Shown here one piece after another: positions 53,662 to 62,411 of a DNA stretch of 64,000 nt. The position numbers and the translations under genes were made by a program. The stretch comes from Bacteroidota bacterium (GTDB lineage Bacteria > Bacteroidota > Bacteroidia > UKL13-3). The notes below the pieces were generated by a model. That model saw only the letters and a program-made list of their open reading frames with translations. It made no database searches and was not told where the DNA came from. Location of the stretch: positions 217,173 to 281,172 of the forward strand of contig JAZKBU010000005.1 of NCBI GenBank assembly GCA_040388375.1, written 5' to 3'. Positions within the stretch are counted from its first letter, which is position 1, and every line of letters begins with the position of its first letter.

Positions 53662-54584
53662 TGGACGGAATTGTTGTAAAATCTACGGGTAGCTGGTACG
53701 AGGTAATGAAACCTGACAGGGAGATTGTGAATTGCCGTTTAAAAGGCAAATTCAGGTTAGAAGGGGTTAAACATACCAACCCTATTACCGTAGGCGATAA
53801 AGTAAAATTTGAATTAGAACCCAATAGCGAAAATGGCGTTATCCATGCCATTGAACCCCGCAAAAACTATATTATACGTAAGGCCAGTAACCTTTCAAAA
53901 CAAACACATATTATAGCCAGTAATATCGATCAGGCATTGTTAATGGTAACCATTGCTTTTCCCACTACTTCGTTGGGTTTTATCGACAGGTTTTTGGTTA
54001 CTGCCGAAGCCTATCATATTCCAACTACCATTGTATTTAATAAGGTTGATTTATGTACCGATGGACTGGAAGGTGTATTGCAGGATACGATTGATTTATA
54101 CCATGAAAAGGTAGGTTATCCGTATATTAAAACTTCGGTAAATGATAATATAGGGTTGGAGGAAATAAAGGCATTTTTAAAAGATAAAACCACGCTGGTT
54201 GCAGGGCATTCGGGCGTAGGGAAATCATCGTTGTTAAATGCCATTGAACCTGATTTAAATTTAAAAACGGGTATTATATCCAAATCAAGCTTTACAGGAC
54301 AGCATACGACTACATTTGCACAAATGCACCCGCTGAGTTTTGGAGGTTTTATAATAGATACTCCGGGCATCAGAGAGTTTGGGGTGGTTGACTTAAACAA
54401 TGCGGAGCTATCGCATTATTTTAAAGAGATGAAACCTTTTATAGGGCAGTGTAAGTTTAACAATTGCCAACATATAAATGAGCCTCAATGTGCGGTATTA
54501 AAAGCCATAGAAGAAGGCATTATTCCTGCCGAGCGTTACCAGAGTTATTTGAGTATTATGGCGAATGAAGATGTGTTTAATTAA
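53661..54584 (+). CDS. rsgA: Ribosome small-subunit GTPase RsgA
   Basis: 307 residues. OB domain about 1-75, then a circularly permuted GTPase: NKVDLC (G4), AGHSGVGKSSLLN (G1), DTPGIREFG (G3). The C-terminal zinc site is C-x4-C-x5-H-x6-C in GQCKFNNCQHINEPQC. Late 30S maturation factor. Coupled to crcB by a one-base overlap; dtd follows after 12 bp. Confidence 0.96.
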   Translation: MDGIVVKSTGSWYEVMKPDREIVNCRLKGKFRLEGVKHTNPITVGDKVKFELEPNSENGVIHAIEPRKNYIIRKASNLSKQTHIIASNIDQALLMVTIAFPTTSLGFIDRFLVTAEAYHIPTTIVFNKVDLCTDGLEGVLQDTIDLYHEKVGYPYIKTSVNDNIGLEEIKAFLKDKTTLVAGHSGVGKSSLLNAIEPDLNLKTGIISKSSFTGQHTTTFAQMHPLSFGGFIIDTPGIREFGVVDLNNAELSHYFKEMKPFIGQCKFNNCQHINEPQCAVLKAIEEGIIPAERYQSYLSIMANEDVFN

Positions 54585-54596
54585 AACAAATTATCC

Positions 54597-55049
54597 ATGC
54601 GTATAATCATTCAACGAGTAACTTCAGCCAGTGTAAGTATAGATAACAAAGTATTTTCGAGTATAGGAAATGGCTTATTGGTTTTATTGGGTATAGAAGA
54701 CAGCGATACCGAGGAAGACCTCAACTGGCTGGCACAAAAAATAATAAACCTCCGTATTTTTAACGATGAAAATGGAGTCATGAATGTATCGTTACTCGAT
54801 GCCAAAAAAGAGATACTATTGGTAAGCCAGTTTACACTTTTTGCTTCTACTAAAAAAGGAAACCGCCCTTCTTACATCAAAGCGAGCAAACCTGATTTTG
54901 CCATTCCGCTATACGAAAAAATGATTGCTACTTTAAACCAGTTAACCAACCAACAAATAGCAACAGGTGTGTTTGGTGCCGATATGCAAATCAGTTTAAC
55001 CAACGATGGACCTGTAACTATTATGATTGATAGTAAGCTGAAGGAATAG
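54597..55049 (+). CDS. dtd: D-aminoacyl-tRNA deacylase
   Basis: 150 residues. Starts MRIIIQRVTSASVSID and contains the two active-site motifs LVSQFTLFA and NDGPVTI (Gly-cisPro-type NxGPVT). Removes D-amino acids from tRNA. Third gene of crcB-rsgA-dtd. The following 133 bp contain a copy of the 19-bp motif GTTGTGTCTCCCGACCAAC at 55156-55174. Confidence 0.96.
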   Translation: MRIIIQRVTSASVSIDNKVFSSIGNGLLVLLGIEDSDTEEDLNWLAQKIINLRIFNDENGVMNVSLLDAKKEILLVSQFTLFASTKKGNRPSYIKASKPDFAIPLYEKMIATLNQLTNQQIATGVFGADMQISLTNDGPVTIMIDSKLKE

Positions 55050-55182
55050 TTTCTAGTTGATAGACAATAGACGATAGTTATGCTGATCGTTCATTTGTGG
55101 CAAGCACAATGTCCGTGTTTGTCTTTCCTGACCAACTAAACCCTTGTTGTCCGTGGTTGTGTCTCCCGACCAACCACTACCA

Positions 55183-58100
55183 CTAAAAACTCCTGTTAAT
55201 ACCTATCACCCATCTGAACTGTAAATTTTCCTGGTCAACATAAGGCGTATTGCTTAAGTACACCGGCATATCAAAACGAATGGTCAATGGTTTTAATTCA
55301 TCAAAATAAGCCCAGCGTTTAACGGTTAATGCCAGGCCCGGTCCTGCGCTTGCCATTAAGTTGGTGCTAATGGTATTTTGCTGTAAAATACCTGCATCGC
55401 CAAACAAATACATATCTAAATGGAAGTTGTTTAACAAGCGTGGCTTAAGGCGTATATAGTTGTCAAAATCAAGTTCCATATTGATAGCTGCACCTTTGTT
55501 ACCGCTGTATAATAAGTATTGTTGATTGTTGTCGTTAACAGGTGTGTAATACCCGGCATAACCTCTTATGTTTAATCCGCCCCCCGCTTGAAAGTGGTTG
55601 TAATTATCGCCATACGAAGCCCACGAAGCAGGTACTATACCAGCCGAACGGGTATATTTATTTTCTACCATTTCTTCGGGGTTGGCTCCTGCTAAATACA
55701 ATTGCGATTCGGGTGCAATGTTGGTACCTGTAATGTATTCCGCATGTAAGCGGGTGCGTAATTCAAATTTGTGGAGGTTTTTGGTTTGCACTATGTTCAG
55801 GTATAAGCTTGCATAATCAAAATCAGAGTAAATGGTGCTGCTGCGTAAACCCAAGGTTATTTTACCTGTGCCTATGGCATTGCCATAATATTTATCCAGC
55901 TCCAGGTTTAAAGTATTATTCCATTGGTCGTACGATGACAGATTTGGATATATATTTTGCCCGTTTACAGCAAAGCCTGTATAGCCGGGTAAGTAGTATA
56001 GCTGAACCCTGCGCATGCTTTTTACGTTCAGTTTATATACCCAAGTGCCCTTCGTTTTTTCAATACCTATTTTATTCAATACCAAACCATCCAATACACG
56101 CGATTGAATTTGTAAATCCGTTAACCTGGCTATGCGGTGCTGGTAGCTCAGGTTGTAGTGAACAGGATATATTTCGCTGCTAGTTTTGTAATCGCTTAAG
56201 TTATAATTAGTGCCTAATGCGGTATTATACCAAGCCGTAAATTTAAATACATGTTTTTGTTGCATGTAATGTCCGTTAAAGTGAATACCCGCTTTTACAC
56301 CATCGTAGTTATTGTACCAAACATCAGGTCGCCATCTCAGTATATAATGTTTCCTGTCGGGTGGATTGCGGAACATATAATCAAAGGTAAACAGAATAGG
56401 TTTTTTATAGCTGTTGTTTAACTGATTGATGTCGGCTAAACGATAGGTTGGATCAATGATTACATTTTGCAGCTTAGCCCCGGCAGGTAACTGTACGGTT
56501 GCGGTATAGGTTGGGTTTAATAAACCCCATCCTTTCCACGCAGGCAGTGTGGTAGCATTACCGGGTTTGTTGTAATAAGTATTGGGTATGGTGTAAGTAT
56601 AATTGGTATCTTTAGTATATACCGTAAAATCAACAGGCATTTGCATAGTGCCTTTACGTTTAAATATAATCTGGTATTGGTTGTCTTTATTTGCTTTTAC
56701 TTTTTCAATACTGTAATCTATATGTTTACTGGTTTCCAGCCATTGGTCAAAAAACCAATTCAAATCGGTTTTGGTATATTGTATAATACTTGTTCTGAAA
56801 TCTTCGAAATAGGGGTGAGCCATTTTCCATTGGTTAAAGTAGTTTTGCAAAGCTTCTAAGAATAGTTTCTCACCTAATACGTATTGCAAACTATATAACA
56901 TAGTAGCCGTTTTGTAATACACATTGCCATAACCACCACCATGATTCAAAGCGCCATTAAAGTCATCGCTATGCGTGTTTAAAGGTGGGTCATCATCGTT
57001 CATGGCATCGCGTATATAACCTAAGTATACATTTTGGTCCAGCAGGGGCATAGGGCGATAGTATTTTTTTATCCATTGGTTTTTGGTATTCACCACAGGT
57101 TGTTCCTGCGTTAATCGGCTCATGCTCCAATGGGTTAAAAACTGCGTAAAGCCTTCATCCAAACTGGCACGATACGTTTCATTATTTCCCACCATACCAA
57201 AAAACCAATTGTGCCCAATTTCATGCGCAAACAATCCGTAGTAGCTGGGGCTGCGTCCACCATCTAAAGTAATCATGGGGTATTCCATACCGTCTGCCGC
57301 ATCGGCTACTATCATTTTAGGGTAAGCAAATACACCAATATCATTACTGTATAGCTCTACTATTTTGGCGCAAAACCAAGCCGCATCCTGCCAACCACTG
57401 GCATGAGGTTCTTGCACCAAAGCAATACAACGCACCATGCGGTTGTTGTCTTTTTTTAAGGTAAGCTGTACTTCGCCTAAACGATAAGTAGGGTCGGCTG
57501 TCCAAGCAAAATCGTGTGTATTAATGGAATGGAACTTCCATGTTTTAGTGGTTCCATCGCGTTTTATTAAAGTAGTATCTGGAGCCGATTCCCAGGGCTT
57601 TTTCTCAAAGTTTTTTATATCTAACTTGGCGCGTAAGTCGGCAGGCAATACTTCGCTTTCATTTTGCAGCTCACCCGTGCCATCCATAATATAGTTGTTC
57701 GGAAAGGTAAGCTCTACATCGTATTGCCCGAAATCGCCATAAAACTCTTTGCCTAAATGCTGGTCGGTTTCCCAACCAAATTTCCGGTCGTACACACATA
57801 TACGCGGATACCAGTGTACACCATTGTAATGTTTGTTTCCCCAACGGTCTTTGTACAGCTTCATACGCCTGCGCTGGTTGCCGCCATCGTCAAAATAAGT
57901 TTTAAATTGTATAGCAAAATTGACTGATGTGTTAGGTAATAAAGGCTCGTTTAAATTCACCTTCATAATCGTATTGTCTGTAAATTCAATTTTGGCAGCA
58001 CTGCCAGCTATGTTTACACGGGCTATTTCGGTGCCTTTGCCTGCGGCTTCGTATTTGCCAAAACGCTGTTTAAAGTTATTGGCCAGGTTTAGGTTTTCCA

Positions 58101-58389
58101 GGTAAGCACCTTTGGTAAATGCATTCTGGTATAAATGGAAATACACAAAGTGCAAGGTGTCGGGCGAGTTATTGTAATAGGTCAGCTCTTCTTCGCCTTC
58201 TACTACATCGGTAGCATCGTTAATATTGGCTTTGATTTTATAATGTACATCCTGTTGCCAGTAGCCCGTATAAGGCATTTTGTTTTTCCAGTAGTATGGA
58301 TTATCCGTACTGCGGTAAGTCTGACTTTGGGCCTGGCCAAAACAGCCAACTAAAATAAGTAAACATAAACGGGCTAAGCGTGTATTCAT
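55183..58389 (-). CDS. M1 metallopeptidase fused to an outer-membrane barrel
   Basis: 1068 residues with a signal peptide (MNTRLARLCLLILVGCFGQAQSQ). Peptidase part: NGVHWYPRICVYD, DGMEYPMITLDGG, the zinc site HEIGHNWFFG (about 389) with Glu in LDEGFTQF (about 411). From about residue 690 to the end the sequence is alternating beta strands with aromatic girdles (YILRWRPDVWYNNYDGVKAG ... LQFRWVIGINRSF), ending in Phe as for outer-membrane barrels. Ordinary M1 enzymes lack this domain, so the peptidase would be tethered to the outer membrane. It shows the same N-terminal layout as 30805-33168. Confidence 0.85.
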   Translation of the reverse strand: MNTRLARLCLLILVGCFGQAQSQTYRSTDNPYYWKNKMPYTGYWQQDVHYKIKANINDATDVVEGEEELTYYNNSPDTLHFVYFHLYQNAFTKGAYLENLNLANNFKQRFGKYEAAGKGTEIARVNIAGSAAKIEFTDNTIMKVNLNEPLLPNTSVNFAIQFKTYFDDGGNQRRRMKLYKDRWGNKHYNGVHWYPRICVYDRKFGWETDQHLGKEFYGDFGQYDVELTFPNNYIMDGTGELQNESEVLPADLRAKLDIKNFEKKPWESAPDTTLIKRDGTTKTWKFHSINTHDFAWTADPTYRLGEVQLTLKKDNNRMVRCIALVQEPHASGWQDAAWFCAKIVELYSNDIGVFAYPKMIVADAADGMEYPMITLDGGRSPSYYGLFAHEIGHNWFFGMVGNNETYRASLDEGFTQFLTHWSMSRLTQEQPVVNTKNQWIKKYYRPMPLLDQNVYLGYIRDAMNDDDPPLNTHSDDFNGALNHGGGYGNVYYKTATMLYSLQYVLGEKLFLEALQNYFNQWKMAHPYFEDFRTSIIQYTKTDLNWFFDQWLETSKHIDYSIEKVKANKDNQYQIIFKRKGTMQMPVDFTVYTKDTNYTYTIPNTYYNKPGNATTLPAWKGWGLLNPTYTATVQLPAGAKLQNVIIDPTYRLADINQLNNSYKKPILFTFDYMFRNPPDRKHYILRWRPDVWYNNYDGVKAGIHFNGHYMQQKHVFKFTAWYNTALGTNYNLSDYKTSSEIYPVHYNLSYQHRIARLTDLQIQSRVLDGLVLNKIGIEKTKGTWVYKLNVKSMRRVQLYYLPGYTGFAVNGQNIYPNLSSYDQWNNTLNLELDKYYGNAIGTGKITLGLRSSTIYSDFDYASLYLNIVQTKNLHKFELRTRLHAEYITGTNIAPESQLYLAGANPEEMVENKYTRSAGIVPASWASYGDNYNHFQAGGGLNIRGYAGYYTPVNDNNQQYLLYSGNKGAAINMELDFDNYIRLKPRLLNNFHLDMYLFGDAGILQQNTISTNLMASAGPGLALTVKRWAYFDELKPLTIRFDMPVYLSNTPYVDQENLQFRWVIGINRSF

Positions 58390-58428
58390 GCGTTAAAAAA
58401 ACAATAAATAACACAAATAAACAAATGG

Positions 58429-58524
58429 CTTGGTGTGGGCGGTAAGTTATAGTTATTTGGAAGGAGCAGAAGCTCACTCTAGCGTGGCACTGAACCGCCA
58501 ATTTCTTGTAGGTGCTGTTAGCGG
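58429..58524 (-). repeat. Decayed attC-like site downstream of the first TIR gene
   Basis: Immediately after the TIR gene stop on the minus strand is CCGCTAACAGCACC (58524-58511), then TGGCGGTTCAGTGCC and, later, TTACCGCCCACACCAAGCC. GGCGGT pairs with ACCGCC. No GTTAGCGG end is left, so the far end seems lost or merged into the gap before the M1-barrel gene. Confidence 0.45.
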
Positions 58525-58528
58525 AATA

Positions 58529-59599
58529 CTAAAATTGTTTCTTTTCTTCATTTACAAATGAATAAATTGTTTTCGATAATTCTGTTCCAAATATCTCATG
58601 GTGTATTTGTCGTCCTCCTGGAGCAATAGAGAAGTCAACTATTTCTCCATTAATGTAACACTCTATTTTGGAAAAATCTTCATGATGAGGCAGGAATAAA
58701 GAAAAGGAGTAGTGTTCAATTGGTAAACGATGGTAAACTTCAAATTCGTCTGAACCTTCTTGGAAAATTGATTTGAAAAGATTAGTCGTTTTTATTTCAC
58801 ATACAACGCGCACAGGACCGCTTGATGGCCTATTAAACTCCACGGCTGAAACAAAATTATTCCCATCATTCTTTATAATTTCATTCTTCGTGCTAATTAA
58901 ATGACCATTTTCCAAATCATAAGCTACATGCCTAACTAATTGTATTTGACCAATATTCGATTGCCAATGATTAAATTTAAGAGTGTTAAAGTCTTTACTA
59001 TAAGGGTAGATAGTAACATCGCTAGTAACAACGCTTTTTTCTTTGGTAAAGAGGCGGTGGGAAATATTATTGCAGATGAATTGAAATTTCTTTTCCCTCT
59101 TGGAAAAATCAATATTTACTTTTTGGTTCGAACGCACTATTTTTCCTTGATTGTTCACAGAATAAAAATATTCCCCAATCTTTTTCTCTAACTCCTTTAC
59201 AACCCTATCAATATCCTCACCGTCTGTACTAATAGCTATTTTATTCGCTAAACTGGAACTGTATGAAAAAACATCTTCTCTTCTAATGTTGTACCAAATG
59301 GGAAGTATTATAGCTTCGTCCCGATTTTCTGTGTCAAACTGCATTAACCCGTCTAGCTCGTAGTTAGTCCAGCCGTTTTCAAAAAAGGCTTTAGACAAAA
59401 CGACAATACCAAATCTAGATTTAGAAATACCTTTATCTATTGCTCTCCGAAGCCCATCACCAACGGAAATTGTGAATTCGTCATACCAAACCCGATACCC
59501 TAAAGATGAAAGGGTTTCGGCTAGTGGACGCACAAAATCCTTTTTATCTTCTGTTGCATGAGAAATAAAAACGTCATATTCTTTTTGTTTAGTATCCAT
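58529..59599 (-). CDS. N-terminal TIR-domain protein
   Basis: 356 residues. TIR domain at about 5-140: DVFISHATEDK, YRVWYDEFTISVGDGLRRAI, and WTNYELDGL with the conserved Glu of NAD-cleaving TIR domains. The remaining about 210 residues are beta-rich and not recognised (FQFICNNISHRLF ... SFSLFLPHHEDFSKIECYING); this part may sense a trigger. Cytoplasmic. The gene is bounded by GTTAGCG (59656-59650) upstream and CCGCTAAC (58524-58517) directly after its stop. Anti-phage NADase activity is possible but inferred from family only. Confidence 0.85.
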   Translation of the reverse strand: MDTKQKEYDVFISHATEDKKDFVRPLAETLSSLGYRVWYDEFTISVGDGLRRAIDKGISKSRFGIVVLSKAFFENGWTNYELDGLMQFDTENRDEAIILPIWYNIRREDVFSYSSSLANKIAISTDGEDIDRVVKELEKKIGEYFYSVNNQGKIVRSNQKVNIDFSKREKKFQFICNNISHRLFTKEKSVVTSDVTIYPYSKDFNTLKFNHWQSNIGQIQLVRHVAYDLENGHLISTKNEIIKNDGNNFVSAVEFNRPSSGPVRVVCEIKTTNLFKSIFQEGSDEFEVYHRLPIEHYSFSLFLPHHEDFSKIECYINGEIVDFSIAPGGRQIHHEIFGTELSKTIYSFVNEEKKQF

Positions 59600-59649
59600 A
59601 TGGATGTTGACTTAATGTAGTTTTGGTGTAAAGCCATGTTTTTAGTTTC

Positions 59650-59776
59650 CGCTAACGGTTCCGAGCTTTGCGTTCGGGCGGGTTTCAGAGCATAAAGCTT
59701 CAATTTATTACTAAGGTTTATTAGAAGCTCAAAATTTGTATGTCACCCCGACTGATGCAAAACCCGTGTTAGTGGC
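59650..59776 (-). repeat. attC-like site between the two TIR genes
   Basis: Best preserved of the sites. On the minus strand it opens with GCCACTAACACGGG and closes with CGGAACCGTTAGCGG, so the outer CNCTAAC boxes are complementary. Inner pairs: TTTTGC/GCAAAG, CGGGG/CCCG-type, and AGCTTC with GAAGCT. About 127 bp, beginning 12 bp after the stop of the second TIR gene. It is the expected 3' position for an integron cassette site. Confidence 0.65.
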
Positions 59777-59787
59777 TGGTATCTAAT

Positions 59788-60990
59788 TCATTTTAATAAT
59801 TCATTAATTTTTAAAAGGTATTCGTCTCGTTTTTCTTCCCATCTCGTAATATTTATTGGTGTCAAATTGAAATATGACTCTAACTCGCTTTTAAAACTGT
59901 TAAGTTGTTTTTTGTCGTCCATTTTAAAGCCAAGTGAGTTTGGAAAAACACCTTGAATTGAATTGTAGTCAAAGGGCGGAATTAAAATCGGAATCTGTTT
60001 ACTCGATTTTATCCAAACTGCTCCCATTTCACAAAGACAAACAGGACTTTTGTAGAAGTTATCGCTTAATATAAAAAGAGCAAAAACATTGCCTTCTAAT
60101 TCTGTTTTTAGGCGAGTAAAAATATTTTCACCAAGTCCAACACCATAAGCTGAGTGAGAGGAATAAAATATTTGACTGTGAGGAACACCAATATCTTCAA
60201 TCAAGTCAATAAATGGTTTGATTTTAGGGTCGTCTTGAGAAGAATGGCTGATAAATAATTTGCTCATATTTTGTATTTTATTTTGAGGAAGTTCAATAGT
60301 TATAAGTTGGTCGTCAAAAGGCAATAAGTCTATATTTCGTAAACTTTGTGTATGTGCTATTGCTGTTTTTAAGTGTCCGAGTTGTTTTGGCAAGCAATAT
60401 AGAACTCTGTCACGTTTACCTTTAAAAGAGTCTTGGTCTGCATAAACATTGCCTAAATAATTTGAAGCACCAGAAAACATTTGAAATAGCTGTCTATGAA
60501 CATAAGCCTTATCTAGTATTTTCATAGTAACAGTTGTCCAATTGTCATATTTTGCTATAAATGTATCAAGTTCTTTAGAATTGGAAACCCCTTCAATTTG
60601 AAGCAAAAAGTTATCTCCGATTTCTTTTTGCTGTTCTAAAATTTTAATTAGTTTATCTTTCATTGTTACTATTTGACTATTTGATTTAGGGATTTCTATA
60701 TTTCCACTTTGTCCTGTCTCAAGGTAATCTAAAACATCTGAAAACTGATTCCAAATAAAAGTTTTTCGTTCTGCGTAAGTTGTAAACTTTCCCTTTATAA
60801 ATTGCCAGAATTGAGAAATAGTTCTATTTGTCTTTACAAAGTCAGGAAGCTGGTTTTTTATTTCATTATTCGTAACTAACGCAGTTCTTAATTGTTTAAA
60901 TTTCTCCTCTTCCTCTGGACGGTTTCCACTTGTTGCAATATCAACAAGTAAATTTTGAAATGATTCTATTTTCTCTTGTAAATCTGTCAT
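59788..60990 (-). CDS. C-terminal TIR-domain protein
   Basis: 400 residues. Residues 1-240 are helical, with a block LPDFVKTNRTISQFWQFIKG followed by YAERKTFIWNQFSDVLDYLE that I have seen in other defence-type proteins without being able to name the domain. Residues about 247-400 are TIR_2: KLFISHSSQDD, SAYGVGLGENIFTRLK, and SPVCLCEMGAVW with the conserved Glu. Bounded by GTTAGTGGC (61019-61011) upstream and GCCACTAAC (59776-59768) after the stop, so it reads as a complete cassette. Confidence 0.85.
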   Translation of the reverse strand: MTDLQEKIESFQNLLVDIATSGNRPEEEEKFKQLRTALVTNNEIKNQLPDFVKTNRTISQFWQFIKGKFTTYAERKTFIWNQFSDVLDYLETGQSGNIEIPKSNSQIVTMKDKLIKILEQQKEIGDNFLLQIEGVSNSKELDTFIAKYDNWTTVTMKILDKAYVHRQLFQMFSGASNYLGNVYADQDSFKGKRDRVLYCLPKQLGHLKTAIAHTQSLRNIDLLPFDDQLITIELPQNKIQNMSKLFISHSSQDDPKIKPFIDLIEDIGVPHSQIFYSSHSAYGVGLGENIFTRLKTELEGNVFALFILSDNFYKSPVCLCEMGAVWIKSSKQIPILIPPFDYNSIQGVFPNSLGFKMDDKKQLNSFKSELESYFNLTPINITRWEEKRDEYLLKINELLK

Positions 60991-61010
60991 TTTATGTCCG
61001 TGTTATGCTT

Positions 61011-61019
61011 GCCACTAAC
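61011..61019 (-). other. Cassette boundary box upstream of the second TIR gene
   Basis: GTTAGTGGC on the minus strand, 21 bp before the start codon. It is the exact complement of the GCCACTAAC box at the other end of the cassette (59768-59776). In integron terms this is the TTRRRY end of an integrated cassette. Confidence 0.55.
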
Positions 61020-61047
61020 TTGTGAATAGGCGCCATAATATGAGATT

Positions 61048-61307
61048 AACCTCTCCATTTTGGGGTGTATTGGTCTAACTCACTTTAATCAAACTTATTT
61101 ATAAAAACAGTTACAAACAAGGGCTTGCTTGGTTCAGTTTTGGCGGCTTAGGTAGTTTTGTTTAATAAAAATGGGCTTTAAATAATTGAAAATAAAATAA
61201 ATAAAAGTCAAAGTGGTGTTTTTAGTGGAACAACCGGGCTAGAAAAAAGAGTATTTATACTACTAAAAAAGGGTATTTATACTACAGGTATTAAAAGGGT
61301 TTAATGT
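61048..61307 (+). promoter_or_regulatory. Leader copy L2 with GAGTA/GGGTA doublet, upstream of array 2
   Basis: Second copy of the leader at 8127-8365, about 20 bp longer through small insertions. Doublet AAAAAAGAGTATTTATAC / AAAAAAGGGTATTTATAC with GAGTA at 61249 and GGGTA at 61271 (22 bp). TTGTTTTG at 61307-61314 is a one-mismatch -7 box 36 bp after the last repeat, two bases off the spacing of the other promoters. It points into array 2. Confidence 0.7.
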
Positions 61308-61320
61308 TGTTTTGGGGTTG

Positions 61321-61884
61321 AAATGCAATGTTTGAGTGTTGAAGTGTAATGTTATTGTGTTGCAATGCAGTGTTATTGTGTTGACGAGTGATGTTCTTGT
61401 GTTGGAGGGTAATGTTATTGTATTGCGATGCAATGTTATTGTGTTGAGATGTAATGTTATTGTCTTGACGAGTAATGTTATTGAGTTGCAATGTAATGTT
61501 CTTGTCTTGCGTTGTAATGTTATTGTGTTGGAGTGCAGTGTTCTTGTCTTGAGATGTAATGTTCTTGTGTTGACGAGCGATGTTATTGTGTTGCAATGCA
61601 ATGTTATTGTGTTGAGATGTAATGTTCTTGTGTTGCGATGCAATGTTATTGTGTTGAAATGTAATGTTATTGTGTTGAAATGTAATGTTCTTGTGTTGAG
61701 ATGTAATGTTTGCCTGTTGACGAGTGATGTTATAGTGTTGGAGGGTAATGTTATTGTGTTGAAATGTAATGTTATTGTGTTGGCGAGTGATGTTATTGTG
61801 TTGAGATGTGATGTTATTGTGTTGAAGTGTAATGTTATTGTGTTGCGATGCAATGTTATTGTCTTGATGAGTGTTATTGTGTTG
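61321..61884. repeat. Array 2: 27 tandem 21-bp units with combinatorial spacer words
   Basis: Twenty-six units of exactly 21 bp and a last one of 18 bp. Each unit is a near-constant 14-mer (ATGTTATTGTGTTG, or ATGTTCTTGTGTTG) preceded by a 7-mer drawn from a small set: AAATGTA, AGATGTA, CAATGCA, CGATGCA, ACGAGTG, GAGGGTA, AAGTGTA and close variants. Open frames exist on both strands because 21 is a multiple of 3, but neither has an ATG start with supporting signals, and the A/C swap in the constant part would change Ile to Arg on the minus strand. Confidence 0.88.
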
Positions 61885-61905
61885 AAGGCTTATGTTTGGG
61901 TTTAC

Positions 61906-62364
61906 TTAATTTTCTTTCTCCAGCCACAACACACTTTTTACTTCGTTGTCGGTTGAATCCTGTTTGGTGGTGGTTTCCAGTTTCAATTGTAAATGCTCCT
62001 TGGCTATTACATGGAATGCAATCCATTTATCTAAACAGGGTATAGATGCTTTGGTTTTTTGTAAGCTATCCGTATTCCAAACATTGTTTTGGCATAATAA
62101 AAACAAGCTGTCTGCACTGGTTTTCCATGCACCTGTAACGGTATTGTAACACGATGTTAAGCTGAAGGTAGAGTCGTTATGGAGGGTTAGCGTATGGTTA
62201 GCCGAGCGGTGCTTGCCTTGTATAAAAAACAAATGGAAGTGTTCCCAATAACTCAATTCTTTATCTTTAAATGTACCCACCAAAGCATTACGCTGAACAG
62301 GGATGTTGTCCGCACAGCCTGACAATAATAAGATAAGCATTAAGAGAATAATACCTGTTTTCAT
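61906..62364 (-). CDS. Lipoprotein, unknown
   Basis: 152 residues from the ATG at 62364 (MKTGIILLMLILLLSGC, lipobox LSGC; a longer frame to 62391 is less likely). The mature part is a beta-rich lipocalin-like style (LVGTFKDKELSYWEHF ... TLTLHNDSTFSLTSCYNTVTG, partly quoted), similar to small extracytoplasmic lipoproteins of Bacteroidota, but I cannot name a family. Last gene of the minus-strand group 63376-61906 before array 2. Confidence 0.65.
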   Translation of the reverse strand: MKTGIILLMLILLLSGCADNIPVQRNALVGTFKDKELSYWEHFHLFFIQGKHRSANHTLTLHNDSTFSLTSCYNTVTGAWKTSADSLFLLCQNNVWNTDSLQKTKASIPCLDKWIAFHVIAKEHLQLKLETTTKQDSTDNEVKSVLWLEKEN

Positions 62365-62411
62365 TTGTAATGAATGGAGTGCATGAAGCACATGGAGAAA
62401 AGCCTTTTTGC

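Noticed and set aside
61263..61956. Long heptapeptide-repeat reading frames on both strands (NTITLHF on minus, NVIVLRC on plus)
   Set aside because: They follow from a 21-bp repeat with no stop codon. Starts are weak (GTG on the plus strand), no signal or promoter fits, and changes in the constant part alter the amino acid radically on the minus strand.
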